Counted from the first letter of the stretch, positions 34,301 to 43,438 are shown. The stretch is DNA of 64,000 bases from Nocardiopsis endophytica (GCF_027706725.1 NZ_JAQFWQ010000026.1:1-64000), one strand, 5' to 3'. The notes: generated by a model from the sequence alone, not told the origin. A program made the numbers and translations.

Positions 34301-34383
34301 GGGCCGCCGCGGACGTCCGCGGCGGCCCAGGAGCACCGGGTGGGCCCGGCCTGCCCGGCTCTGGCCTGCCGGGCCCACCCGGT
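34301..34383. terminator. Two strong hairpins after mfd
   Basis: A perfect 28-bp palindrome of GGGCCGCCGCGGAC and its complement (34301-34328) is followed by a hairpin with 16-bp arms (34335-34350 and 34368-34383). The second arm touches the mfd stop codon. They probably end mfd transcription and insulate it from the wzz promoter region. Confidence 0.85.
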
Positions 34384-37300
34384 CAGCCGGCCGGCTCCTT
34401 GGCGGCCACCGGCTGGAACAGCGCCTTGACCAGCTCGGCGCACCACTCCAGCAGCTCCAGGTCCTTCAGCGGACGGCCGCCCAGCCCCCCGGACTTGGGC
34501 ACCGGGACCAGCAGGGTGTCCGTGGCCTCCTTGAACACCGCCTTGGGGTACAGGCGCCGCATCCGCAGCATCTGCGACTCGCGCATCCGCGCGGGCGCGA
34601 ACCGGATCTGGGACCCCTGCAGCACCACGTCGGTCAGCCCCGCCGCCTTGGCCAGCACCCGGAACCGCGCCACCTGCAGCAGGTTCTCCACCGGCTCCGG
34701 CGGCGTCCCGTACCGGTCCACCAGCTCCTCGCGGGCGGCGGCGATGTCCTCCTCGCCCGCGACCCCCGCGATCCGCTTGTAGGCCTGCAGCCGCAGCCGC
34801 TCGCCCGGGATGTAGTCGTGCGGGATGTGCGCGTTGACCGGCAGCTCGACCTTGGTCTCGACCTCCTCGGCCGCCCCGTCGCCCTTCAGCTCGCGCACGG
34901 CCTCGCCCACCATGCGCACGTACAGGTCGAAGCCCACCCCGGCGATGCTGCCGGACTGCTCGGCCCCCAGGATGTTCCCGGCCCCGCGGATCTCCAGGTC
35001 CTTCATGGCCACGTACATCCCGGCGCCGGTCTCGGTGTGCTGGGCCACCGTGGACAGCCGCTCGTAGGCCGTCTCGGTCAGCGGGCGCTCCGGCGGGTAC
35101 AGGAAGTAGGCGTAGGCCCGCTCCCGCCCCCGGCCCACCCGGCCGCGCAGCTGGTGCAGCTGGGACAGCCCGTAGGTGTCGGCCCGGTCCACGATCAGCG
35201 TGTTGGCGTTGGGCACGTCCAGGCCCGACTCGACGATGGTGGTCGACACCAGCACGTCGAAGTTCTTCTCCCAGAAGTCCACCATGACGCGTTCGAGCTG
35301 CTGCTCGTTCATCTGCCCGTGCGCGTAGGCCACCCGCGCCTCGGGCACCAGGCGGCTCAGCGTCGCCGCCACCTTCTCGATCGACGCCACCCGGTTGTGC
35401 ACGAAGAACACCTGTCCCTCGCGCATCAGCTCGCGCCGGATGGCCGCCGCGATCTGCTTCTCCTCGTAGGGCCCGACGAAGGTGAGCACCGGGTGGCGCT
35501 CCTCCGGCGGGGTGAGGATGGTGGTCATCTCCCTGATGCCGGTCAGACCCATCTCCAGGGTGCGCGGGATCGGGGTGGCCGACATGGCCAGCACGTCCAC
35601 CTGGGTGCGCAGCTTCTTCAGCGCCTCCTTGTGCTCGACGCCGAAGCGCTGCTCCTCGTCGATGATGACCAGCCCCAGGTTCTTGAACCGGGTCTCGCTG
35701 GACAGCAGCCGGTGGGTGCCGATGACGATGTCGATCTCGCCGGTGCGCAGCCCCTCCCGGGCGGCGTCCACCTCGGCGTCGGTCTGGAACCGCGACAGCG
35801 GGCGGACCGTCACCGGGAACGAGGCGTACCGCTCGGTGAAGGTCGACAGGTGCTGCTGCACCAGCAGCGTGGTGGGCACCAGCACCGCCACCTGCTTGCC
35901 GTCCTGCACCGCCTTGAACGCGGCGCGCACCGCCACCTCGGTCTTGCCGTAGCCCACGTCGCCGCAGATCAGCCGGTCCATCGGGACCGACTTCTCCATG
36001 TCCTGCTTGACCTCCTCGATCGCGGCGAGCTGGTCGGGGGTCTCGGCGTAGGGGAAGGCGTCCTCCAGCTCCCGCTGCCAGGGCGTGTCCGCCCCGAACG
36101 CGTGGCCGGGCGAGGCCTGCCGCGCCGAGTACAGCCGGATCAGGTCCCCGGCGATCTCCCGGACGACCTTGCGCGCCTTGCTCTTGGTCTTGGCCCAGTC
36201 CGACCCGCCCATCTTCGACAGCGTGGGCGCCTCCCCGCCGACGTAGCGGGTGACCTCCTCCAGCTGGTCGGTGGGGACGAACAGGCGGTCGCCGGGCTGC
36301 CCGCGCTTGGACGGCGCGTACTCGATGACCAGGTAGTCGCGGGTGGCGCCCTGGATGTTGCGGCTGACCATCTCGATGTAGCGGCCCACGCCGTGCTGCT
36401 CGTGCACCACGTGGTCGCCGGACTTGAGCTGCAGCGGGTCCACCGCGCCGCGGCGGCGGCTGGGCATCTTGCGCATGTCCCGGGTGGACGCGCGCTGCCC
36501 GGCCAGGTCGGTCTCGGTGAGCACCACGGTCCGCACCGACCGCCACACGAACCCCTGCTGCAGCAGCCCGGTGGCGACGGTGGCCAGCGCGGGCTCCGGC
36601 GGCTCGGGCAGGTCGGAGCTGAGCCGGGTGCCCAGCCCGGCGCCGCGCAGCATGTCCGCCAGCCGCTCGGCCGGGCCGTGCCCCTGGGTGACCATGACGA
36701 CCCGCCAGCCGTCGTGCAGCCACCCCTTCACGTCGGCCAGCGCGCGCTCGGTGTCGCCCCGGTAGGCGTCGGCGTCCGAGGCGCCCAGCGTCAGCGTGGT
36801 CTCCGCCTCCTCCTCGTCGCCGGACTCGAACGGCGACAGCGTCCACCAAGGCTGGCCCAGCTCGGCCGCCTGGGAGCGCACGTCGGAGATGGACATGTAG
36901 GCCGAGGCGCCCAGGTCGATGGGGGCCTCGCCGCCCGAGGCGGCGTTGATCCACGACGCCTGCAGGAACTCCTGACTGGTGGCCTCCAGCTCCAGCGCGC
37001 GCGTGCGGATGCGCTCGGGGTCGCAGGCGACGATCTGCGCACCGGCGGGAAGGTAGTCCAGCAGCGGCTGCATCCGCTCGGCCAGCACCGGGGCGAAGGC
37101 CTCCATGCCCTCCACGGCCACGCCCTCGGCGAGCTTGTCGAGCACGTCGGCGAGCTGGGGGTGCTCGGCGGCCAGCGCGGCGGCGCGCTCGCGCACCTCG
37201 GGGGTGAGCAGCAGCTCCCGGCACGGCGGGGCGAACAGGCCCTCCGCGGCCCGGCCGTCGCCGCCCTCGGGCAGCGACCGCTGGTCGGCCACCTGGAAGT

Positions 37301-37955
37301 AGCGGACCTCCTCCACCTGGTCGCCCCAGAACTCCAGGCGCAGCGGGTGCTCCTCGGTGGGCGGGAACACGTCCACGATGCCGCCGCGCACCGCCACATC
37401 GCCGCGCTTCTCCACCAGGTCGACCCGTGCGTACCCGGCGTCGACCAGGCCGGAGACGACCTCCTCCAGGTCCGCCTCGTCACCGGGGCGCACCCGCACC
37501 GGGACCAGGTCGCCGAGCCCGGCCACCAGCGGCTGCAGCACGCTGCGCACCGGCGCCACGACCACCTTCAGCGGCGCGGCCAGCGGGTCGGACGGGTCGG
37601 GGTGGGCCAGGCGGCGCAGCACCGCCAGCCGCTGGCCGACCGTGTCGGAGCGGGGGGAGAGCCGCTCGTGCGGCAGCGTCTCCCAGGCGGGGAACAGCGC
37701 CACGGAGTCCGGCGGCAGCAGCGAGCCCAGCGCCTCGGACAGGTCGGAGGCCTCGCGCTCGGTCGCGGTCACCGCCAGCACGGGCCGCCCGGCCCCGGCG
37801 GGGGCGTCCGCGGCCAGCGCGCCGACCAGGAACGGGCGCAGCGACCCGGGCGCGACCAGGTCCAGGGCGGGACCGGCCCCGGAGCGGGCGGTCTCGACGG
37901 CCCGGGTGAGCGCCGGGTCGCCGGCGACGGTGGCGAGAAGTCCAGAAAGGCTCAT
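34383..37955 (-). CDS. mfd: Transcription-repair coupling factor
   Basis: Mfd (1190 aa) removes RNA polymerase stalled at DNA lesions and recruits UvrA. The N-terminal UvrB-like part, the CarD-like RNA polymerase interaction domain (LKSGDHVVHEQHGVGRYIEM), the translocase motifs (LICGDVGYGKTEVAVRAAF, VIIDEEQRFGVEHKE, SATPIPRTLEMGLTGIRE, QLRGRVGRGRERAYAY) and the C-terminal TRCF domain are all present. ATG 37955 gives family length; the open frame further upstream is not conserved. In the core order mfd normally lies close to glmU/prs/pth and mazG, but here the polysaccharide block separates it from pth. Confidence 0.97.
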   Translation of the reverse strand: MSLSGLLATVAGDPALTRAVETARSGAGPALDLVAPGSLRPFLVGALAADAPAGAGRPVLAVTATEREASDLSEALGSLLPPDSVALFPAWETLPHERLSPRSDTVGQRLAVLRRLAHPDPSDPLAAPLKVVVAPVRSVLQPLVAGLGDLVPVRVRPGDEADLEEVVSGLVDAGYARVDLVEKRGDVAVRGGIVDVFPPTEEHPLRLEFWGDQVEEVRYFQVADQRSLPEGGDGRAAEGLFAPPCRELLLTPEVRERAAALAAEHPQLADVLDKLAEGVAVEGMEAFAPVLAERMQPLLDYLPAGAQIVACDPERIRTRALELEATSQEFLQASWINAASGGEAPIDLGASAYMSISDVRSQAAELGQPWWTLSPFESGDEEEAETTLTLGASDADAYRGDTERALADVKGWLHDGWRVVMVTQGHGPAERLADMLRGAGLGTRLSSDLPEPPEPALATVATGLLQQGFVWRSVRTVVLTETDLAGQRASTRDMRKMPSRRRGAVDPLQLKSGDHVVHEQHGVGRYIEMVSRNIQGATRDYLVIEYAPSKRGQPGDRLFVPTDQLEEVTRYVGGEAPTLSKMGGSDWAKTKSKARKVVREIAGDLIRLYSARQASPGHAFGADTPWQRELEDAFPYAETPDQLAAIEEVKQDMEKSVPMDRLICGDVGYGKTEVAVRAAFKAVQDGKQVAVLVPTTLLVQQHLSTFTERYASFPVTVRPLSRFQTDAEVDAAREGLRTGEIDIVIGTHRLLSSETRFKNLGLVIIDEEQRFGVEHKEALKKLRTQVDVLAMSATPIPRTLEMGLTGIREMTTILTPPEERHPVLTFVGPYEEKQIAAAIRRELMREGQVFFVHNRVASIEKVAATLSRLVPEARVAYAHGQMNEQQLERVMVDFWEKNFDVLVSTTIVESGLDVPNANTLIVDRADTYGLSQLHQLRGRVGRGRERAYAYFLYPPERPLTETAYERLSTVAQHTETGAGMYVAMKDLEIRGAGNILGAEQSGSIAGVGFDLYVRMVGEAVRELKGDGAAEEVETKVELPVNAHIPHDYIPGERLRLQAYKRIAGVAGEEDIAAAREELVDRYGTPPEPVENLLQVARFRVLAKAAGLTDVVLQGSQIRFAPARMRESQMLRMRRLYPKAVFKEATDTLLVPVPKSGGLGGRPLKDLELLEWCAELVKALFQPVAAKEPAG

Positions 37956-38289
37956 GGCACCAATCAGGGGCGTGTGACGACAGGTCCGGTGGCGCTGGCG
38001 GGCGCGCGGCGCTCCGCGCGGGTGCGGTGGAGGCCGGGCGGCCGTGCCGGTGCGCGGCCGCGGGGCGCCGTCGGGCGGTTCAGCGGGCTCCCCCGTGCCA
38101 AGACTACTGCCGCCCGGCGACGGAGGAGGGCGGCCCACGGGGTCCCGCAGGGGCGGGAGCGGCGCGGTCCGCACATGCCCGTCAACACCTCGGCGGCCCC
38201 CTGTGTTCCCGGCCCGGGAGCGGCGCCCCCTACGCTGTGCTGCGACGGGACACCCAGGCGCCCTCGGGCGCGGGCGAGCGGAGGTCGCA
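37956..38289. promoter_or_regulatory. mfd / APS kinase divergent intergenic region
   Basis: This 334-bp divergent gap has no gene. It should hold promoters for both directions. I see no clear operator or conserved hairpin. GGAGG at 38280-38284 is the ribosome site for the APS kinase gene. Confidence 0.5.
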
Positions 38290-39804
38290 GTGCACACGGG
38301 CACCGAGAACGGGAACGGGGCGCCGGTCCACACGCCGGACCACGCCGCCCTCGCCCACTTGGAGCTGATCCTGAGCGGGTCCTACCCGCTCCCCGGGTTC
38401 ATGGGCGAGGCCGAGGCGCGGGCCGCGGCCGGCGGCGCCCTGCCGGACGGCACCCCGTGGCCGATCCCGGTCACCCTGCCGGTTCCGGCCGACCTGGCCG
38501 GTGCCGAGCGGGTGGTCCTGGCCGACCCCGAGGGCGCGCCGCTGGCCGAGCTGCGGGTGAGCGGGGCGTGGGAGGCCGGGCCCGACGCGCCCGACGGTCT
38601 GGGCCCCGGCCACCGGCTGGCCGGGGAGGTGCGGCTGGCCGGGCCGCCCGCCTACGGGGCCCTGCGCCACCTGCGGCTGGCCCCCGCCGAGCTGAGGGCC
38701 CGCCGCGAGGCCCAGGGCGCCACCGGCCCGCTGCTGGCGGTGGTGGCCCGCGGTCCCCTGCACCACCGGGCGCTGGCCCGCATCCGCGACGCCGCCGACC
38801 GGATCGGGGGCGAGGCCCCCGCCGAGGTGCTGCTGCTGGTGGACGTGCCGCTGGAGTCGCAGGGGTGGGCCCCGGCGGTGCTGGCCGCCGAGCCGCTGCT
38901 GCCGCCGCGCACCTGGACCGCGGCGCTGACGCTGCCGCCCGGAAGCGACGGCGACCGGGTGGCGCCCTTCGTCGCCCGTGCCTTCGGCGCCACCCACCTG
39001 CTGGGCGACGGCGGCGCGGGGGAGGACGCCTCCCCGCTCCCGGTGGTCGACCCGGGGCGGTGGCGCTACGACACCGCCAAGGGGGCCTGGCGCCCCGCCG
39101 ACGAGGTGGAGGACGGCGACGCCGCCGACGAGCCCTCCGCCGAGGAGGTGGAGGAGATGCTGGCGCGGGGCCGCACCCTGCCCGCGTGGTTCACCCCCGC
39201 GCGGGTGGCGGCGGAGCTGGCGCGGCTGCGCCCGGCCCGCACCCGCCGCGGGCTGACCGTCCTGTTCACCGGCCTGTCCGGGTCGGGCAAGTCCACCGTC
39301 GCGCGCGCGGTCGCCGAGGGGATCCGCCGCTCCGGCCGCACGCTGACGCTGCTGGACGGGGACGTGGTGCGGCGCATGCTCTCCAAGGGCCTCACCTTCT
39401 CGCGGGAGGACCGCGACATGAACGTGCGGCGGATCGGCTACGTCGCCGCCGAGATCACCCGCCACGGCGGCGTGGCCGTGTGCGCCCCGATCGCGCCGTA
39501 CGCCGCCACCCGGGCCGAGGTGCGCGCCATGGTCGAGGAGAACGGCGACTTCTTCCTCGTCCACGTCGCCACCCCCCTGGAGGAGTGCGAGCGGCGGGAC
39601 CGCAAGGGCCTGTACGCCAAGGCCAGAGCAGGCGAGATCCCGGCGTTCACCGGGATCTCCGACCCCTACGAGGAGCCCGCCGACGCCGACCTGGTGCTGG
39701 ACACCACCGGTCAGGACCCCGCCGATTCGGCGGCCGAGGTGCTCACGGCGCTGCGCGCCGGGGGCTGGCTGCCGGGCGGTCCGGACGGCGCCGAGCAGGC
39801 CTGA
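38290..39804 (+). CDS. APS kinase fused to a degenerate ATP-sulfurylase-like domain
   Basis: The 504-aa protein ends in a complete APS kinase: Walker A GLSGSGKST (328-336), DGDVVRRMLSKGLTFSREDRDMN, IGYVAAEITRHGGVAVCAPIAPY, and KGLYAKARAGEIPAFTGISDPYE. It would make PAPS for sulfotransferases. The N-terminal ~320 residues follow the layout of dissimilatory-type ATP sulfurylase (PGFMGEAEA, GATHLLGD, LPAWFTPARVAAELAR). The catalytic QxRNPxHxxH motif is changed to VARGPLHHRAL (152-162) and the GRDHAG motif to GDGGAG (~239-244). The sulfurylase half is therefore probably inactive, and CysDN supplies APS. GTG 38290 follows GGAGG. mazG follows after 19 bp. Confidence 0.92.
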   Translation: MHTGTENGNGAPVHTPDHAALAHLELILSGSYPLPGFMGEAEARAAAGGALPDGTPWPIPVTLPVPADLAGAERVVLADPEGAPLAELRVSGAWEAGPDAPDGLGPGHRLAGEVRLAGPPAYGALRHLRLAPAELRARREAQGATGPLLAVVARGPLHHRALARIRDAADRIGGEAPAEVLLLVDVPLESQGWAPAVLAAEPLLPPRTWTAALTLPPGSDGDRVAPFVARAFGATHLLGDGGAGEDASPLPVVDPGRWRYDTAKGAWRPADEVEDGDAADEPSAEEVEEMLARGRTLPAWFTPARVAAELARLRPARTRRGLTVLFTGLSGSGKSTVARAVAEGIRRSGRTLTLLDGDVVRRMLSKGLTFSREDRDMNVRRIGYVAAEITRHGGVAVCAPIAPYAATRAEVRAMVEENGDFFLVHVATPLEECERRDRKGLYAKARAGEIPAFTGISDPYEEPADADLVLDTTGQDPADSAAEVLTALRAGGWLPGGPDGAEQA

Positions 39805-39823
39805 GAGGAGCGCAGAGGAGCAC

Positions 39824-40573
39824 ATGGGCACCGAGTCCCCCGAAACCGGTTCCGAGGCGGCCCCTGGCGGGGGCGCGGCCCCGGGCCACCGGGTGCAGGC
39901 CCTCGTCGCGACCATGGACGAGCTGCGGCGGCGCTGCCCCTGGGACGCCGAGCAGACGCACGAGTCGCTGGCCAAGTACCTCATCGAGGAGGCCTACGAG
40001 ACGCTGGAGACCATCGAGCGGGGCGAGTACGCCACCCTCCGCGAGGAGCTGGGCGACGTGCTGCTCCAGGTGGTCTTCCACGCCCGCATCGCCGAGGAGC
40101 GCGGCGAGGAGGGCTTCACGGTCGACGACGTCGCCGACGGCATCATCGACAAGCTGGTCCGCCGCCACCCGCACGTGTTCGCCGACACCCGGGTCGACGG
40201 CGCGGAGGAGGTGCGCGGCAACTGGGAGCGCATCAAGGCCGCCGAGCGGGCGGGCAAGGGCGAGCACGACGCCTCGGTGCTGGAGGGCGTGCCCTTCGCC
40301 CAGCCCGCCGCGCTGCTCGCCTACGAGCTGCAGAAGCGGGCCGTGCGCAACGGGCTGCCCGAGGACCTGGTGGACGCGGGGGAGGGGCCGGGCGCGGAGC
40401 TGTTCGCCGCCGTGGACGCCGACCGCCGCGCGGGCGGCGACCCGGAGATGGACCTGAGGACCGCCGCCCGCCGCTTCGACGCCCGGGTCCGCGCGGCCGA
40501 GGCCCGCGCCCGCGCCGACGGCCGCGACCCGCGCGCGCTCAGCGCCGGGGAGTGGCGCCGGTACTGGGACTGA
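39824..40573 (+). CDS. mazG: Nucleoside triphosphate pyrophosphohydrolase
   Basis: MazG (249 aa) hydrolyses noncanonical and excess NTPs to NMP and pyrophosphate. The conserved segments RRRCPWDAEQTHESLAKYLIEEAYE and LREELGDVLLQVVFHARIAEE carry the metal-binding EExxE and ExxD motifs. ATG 39824 is preceded by AGAGGAG. Its last 35 bp overlap the 3' end of the FtsW/RodA-type gene on the other strand. The gene lies close to mfd as in mycobacteria. The C-terminal ~60 residues are more variable. Confidence 0.94.
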   Translation: MGTESPETGSEAAPGGGAAPGHRVQALVATMDELRRRCPWDAEQTHESLAKYLIEEAYETLETIERGEYATLREELGDVLLQVVFHARIAEERGEEGFTVDDVADGIIDKLVRRHPHVFADTRVDGAEEVRGNWERIKAAERAGKGEHDASVLEGVPFAQPAALLAYELQKRAVRNGLPEDLVDAGEGPGAELFAAVDADRRAGGDPEMDLRTAARRFDARVRAAEARARADGRDPRALSAGEWRRYWD

Positions 40574-41990
40574 CGCCGTCCGTCCGGGCGGGCAGCGCGA
40601 TCAGCTCGGTGGCCTCCTGCCCCGGCCCGGCCACCGGGTCGGGCGGGGGCCGCCGGCAGGCGTCGCTCACTCGCAGCCAGAGCCCGATCACCAGCCAGCT
40701 CGACACCAGCGACGAGCCGCCCGCGGCCAGGAACGGCGTGGTCATCCCGGTGAGCGGGATGAGCCGGGTGACGCCCCCGGCCACCACGAACACCTGGAAC
40801 GCGAAGAGCATCGCGAACCCGGTCACCAGCAGCTTGGTGAACACCTCCCGGGCGTCCAGCGCGGTCCGCGCCGCCCGCTCGACCAGCAGCAGCAACAGCA
40901 CCAGCACCGCCATCAGCCCGGTCAGGCCCAGCTTCTCGCCGATGCTCACCAGGATCAGGTCGCTGTCGGCGGCGAAGATCTCCCCGGCCCGCCCCGCGCC
41001 GAAGCCGGTGCCGGTCAGCCCGCCCTCGGCCAGCGCGTACAGGCCCTGCACGAGCTGGTAGCTGCCGCCCTGCGCGGCGTTGTACACCTCCGGGTCGAAG
41101 GCGTTGAGCCAGATGTCGACCCGCTGGCGCACGTGCGGGAAGAGCCACCAGGCGGCGGCCGCCCCTCCGGCGAACATGACCAGGCCGATGCCCACCCAGG
41201 ACTTGCGCCCGGTGGCGGCGTACAGCATGGCCAAGAAGACCAGGTACAGCAGCAGCGAGGTGCCCAGGTCCTTGGTGCCCACCAGCACGAGGATGGCGAA
41301 CCCCCAGGCGACGGTCATCGGCCCCAGGTGGCGCATGCGCGGCAGGCTGAACACCTTGACGCCGCGGACCGTGATCTGCCGCCCGGCCGCCGCCAGCACC
41401 TCGCGCTTCTGCCCCAGGTAGGCGGCGAGGAACACGATCAGCGGGAGCTTGGCGAACTCCGAGGGCTGCACGGTGTACCCGGACACCGCCACCCAGCGCC
41501 GCGCCCCGTACAGTTCGATGCCCAGGCCGGGCACCATCGGCAGCAGGAGCAGGACCAGGCCGCCGACCGCCAGCAGGTAGGGGTAGCGCTGCAGCCGCCG
41601 GGGGTGGGCCACCGCGAGCAGCACGGCCAGGCACCCGGCCGTCCCGATCACCGCCCACATGAGCTGGCGCCAGGCCTCGCCGTGGCCCTCCGGGCCGCCC
41701 AGGCCCCAGATCATGGTCAGCCCGGTGCCGGTGAGCAGGACGGCCAGCGGCAGCAGCAGCGGATCGGCGAAGGGGGCCAGGAAGCGCACCGCCAGGTGCG
41801 CGGCGAGGGCCGAGGCCCCGAACAGGGCGGCGTACAGCGGCAGGCGGTCGGGCACCGCGCCGGCGGTCTGCCACCCGGCGGTGCACATCCCCAGCACGAA
41901 GACGCCGAAGGCGGCGGCGAGGAGCCATGCCTCGGTACGGCGCGGCCGCGCCGCCGCTCCCGATCCGGCCGCTGCTCCGGGTCTGGCCAT
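40539..41990 (-). CDS. FtsW/RodA/SpoVE-family (SEDS) glycosyltransferase
   Basis: The 483-aa protein has about ten membrane helices and the SEDS signature segments GARRWVAVSGYTVQPSEFAKLPLIVFLAAYLGQ, LVGTKDLGTSLLLYLVFLAMLYAATG and RVDIWLNAFDPEVYNAAQGGSYQLVQGLYALAEGGLTGTGFGAG. SEDS proteins polymerise lipid II into glycan strands with a partner class B PBP. No PBP gene is adjacent, so FtsW- or RodA-type function cannot be decided. A Pro-rich C-terminal tail and an Ala/Arg-rich N-terminus are unstructured. The 3' end overlaps mazG by 35 bp. Confidence 0.92.
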   Translation of the reverse strand: MARPGAAAGSGAAARPRRTEAWLLAAAFGVFVLGMCTAGWQTAGAVPDRLPLYAALFGASALAAHLAVRFLAPFADPLLLPLAVLLTGTGLTMIWGLGGPEGHGEAWRQLMWAVIGTAGCLAVLLAVAHPRRLQRYPYLLAVGGLVLLLLPMVPGLGIELYGARRWVAVSGYTVQPSEFAKLPLIVFLAAYLGQKREVLAAAGRQITVRGVKVFSLPRMRHLGPMTVAWGFAILVLVGTKDLGTSLLLYLVFLAMLYAATGRKSWVGIGLVMFAGGAAAAWWLFPHVRQRVDIWLNAFDPEVYNAAQGGSYQLVQGLYALAEGGLTGTGFGAGRAGEIFAADSDLILVSIGEKLGLTGLMAVLVLLLLLVERAARTALDAREVFTKLLVTGFAMLFAFQVFVVAGGVTRLIPLTGMTTPFLAAGGSSLVSSWLVIGLWLRVSDACRRPPPDPVAGPGQEATELIALPARTDGVSPSTGATPRR

Positions 41991-42112
41991 TCCGCCTCGC
42001 TGGGGTCCGGGCTCTCGTCACTTCCGGCGAGGGGAGCCGGACGGTATCGAACTATAGGCAGGCGGTCATGGTGTTCCCCGCAGGCGCGGCCGAAAACGGG
42101 ATCATCGGGGCC

Positions 42113-43339
42113 TCAGCGGCCGGATGCGGCGGAGGCGGCGGAGGCCGCGGACAAGGGGTAGTCCTTCAGCGCGATCGCGTTGGCGGCCTTGCTGATCCCC
42201 CCGCTGAGCCGGTTCAGCGCGGGGACGTACGGCGCGGCGCGGACGGCGGCGTCGCGCACGAGGATCTGCACGCGGTCGCGGGGGACCAGGAACGACATGC
42301 CGTTGGTCGCGATCGCCTGGTTGCGCCGCACGAAGCCGCGCATGGCCTCCTCGTAGGCGGGGAAGGCGCGGTGGTGGTCGCCCCCGGCGGCGGCCAGCTC
42401 CCCGGCCAGCACGTAGGCCCCGACCAGCGCCAGGCTCGACCCCTGGCCGGACAGCGGGGAGGGGCAGTGGGCGGCGTCGCCGAGCAGGACCGTGCGCCCC
42501 TTCGACCAGGAGCCCGCGTGCACCTGGGCGATGGAGTCGAAGTACAGGTCGTCGGTGGCGTCGAGGGCCTCCAGGATCTCGGGGGCCTTCCAGCCCATTC
42601 CGGACAGGCGGGCGCGCAGGTACCGGCGGCGGGAGGCGGCGTCGCGCAGGCGCGAGGCGGCCTCGGTGCGCGACCGGAAGGCCACGAACGCCTGGGCGGG
42701 GCCGTCCGGGTCCCCGGCGTACAGGCCGACCGTGCGGCCGGGGTCGCTGTGCAGGACGGCCCGGTGGTCCAGGCCGAACCGGTTGGGCAGGTCGAAGATG
42801 GACACGTGCGCCTTGAGGAAGCGCAGGTACCGCTCCTCGGGGCCGAACACCAGGCGGCGCACGTTGGAGTGCAGCCCGTCGGCGGCCACGAGCAGGTCGA
42901 AGTCGCGCGGCGCCGACCGGGCGAAGGACACCCGGACGCGCTCGCCGTCGTCGTCGGCGGCGGTGACGGAGTCCCCGAAGACGTACTCGACCCCCTCCTG
43001 GGCGGCGTCGAAGACGATCCGGCTCAGGAGGGTGCGCCGGATCTCCAGGTCGTCCGGGCTGGACGCGGTCAGCTCGGTCCCGGCGGCGGCGCGGACGCGG
43101 CCGCGCGCGTCGACCAGGTCCAGGCCGCGCAGGTTGTCGGTGGCGGCGCGGAACGCCTCGGCCAGGCCCATCCGCTCGGCGACGGTGAGGGCGGCGCCGC
43201 GGACGTCCACGGCCCAGCCGCCGGTGCGCAGCCGCGGGGCGTGTTCGACGACGGTGGGGCGCAGGCCCAGACCGCGGAGCCAGAAGGCGAGGGCGGGGCC
43301 CGCGATGCCCGCGCCGGAGATGCAGACGGTGCGTGCCAT
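42113..43339 (-). CDS. FAD-dependent aromatic monooxygenase-like enzyme
   Basis: The 408-aa class A flavoprotein hydroxylase has the nucleotide fold at the N-terminus (VCISGAGIAGPALAFWLRGLG), the DG motif (VAADGLHSNVR) and the GD motif for FAD (VLLGDAAHCPSPLSGQGSSLAL). It resembles tetracycline-destructase and anthraquinone hydroxylase relatives. The C-terminal tail is an Ala/Ser stretch. ATG 43339 follows AGGAG. It is divergent from a TetR gene with a long operator-like palindrome between, so its substrate probably acts as inducer. Drug inactivation and secondary metabolite tailoring are both possible. Confidence 0.88.
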   Translation of the reverse strand: MARTVCISGAGIAGPALAFWLRGLGLRPTVVEHAPRLRTGGWAVDVRGAALTVAERMGLAEAFRAATDNLRGLDLVDARGRVRAAAGTELTASSPDDLEIRRTLLSRIVFDAAQEGVEYVFGDSVTAADDDGERVRVSFARSAPRDFDLLVAADGLHSNVRRLVFGPEERYLRFLKAHVSIFDLPNRFGLDHRAVLHSDPGRTVGLYAGDPDGPAQAFVAFRSRTEAASRLRDAASRRRYLRARLSGMGWKAPEILEALDATDDLYFDSIAQVHAGSWSKGRTVLLGDAAHCPSPLSGQGSSLALVGAYVLAGELAAAGGDHHRAFPAYEEAMRGFVRRNQAIATNGMSFLVPRDRVQILVRDAAVRAAPYVPALNRLSGGISKAANAIALKDYPLSAASAASAASGR

Positions 43340-43403
43340 GACGCACTCCTTTCGCATCGGGGCCGCACACCGCGGCCCGGTACGGACGACGCTACCCGTC
43401 AAA

Positions 43404-43438
43404 CTAGCCGGGCGGCAAGTAACTTACCGGGCGACTAG
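43404..43438. promoter_or_regulatory. TetR-type operator between monooxygenase and TetR
   Basis: This 35-bp imperfect palindrome has 17-nt arms that match at 13 positions (CTAGCCGGGCGGCAAGT and CTAGTCGCCCGGTAAGT after complementing) around a central A. ACTTACCG is repeated at 43441-43448, giving a possible second half-site. It sits in the divergent promoter region. Confidence 0.72.

Noticed and set aside
38044-38289. N-terminal extension of the APS kinase fusion
   Set aside because: The frame is open upstream but there is no start with ribosome site before GTG 38290, which follows GGAGG.
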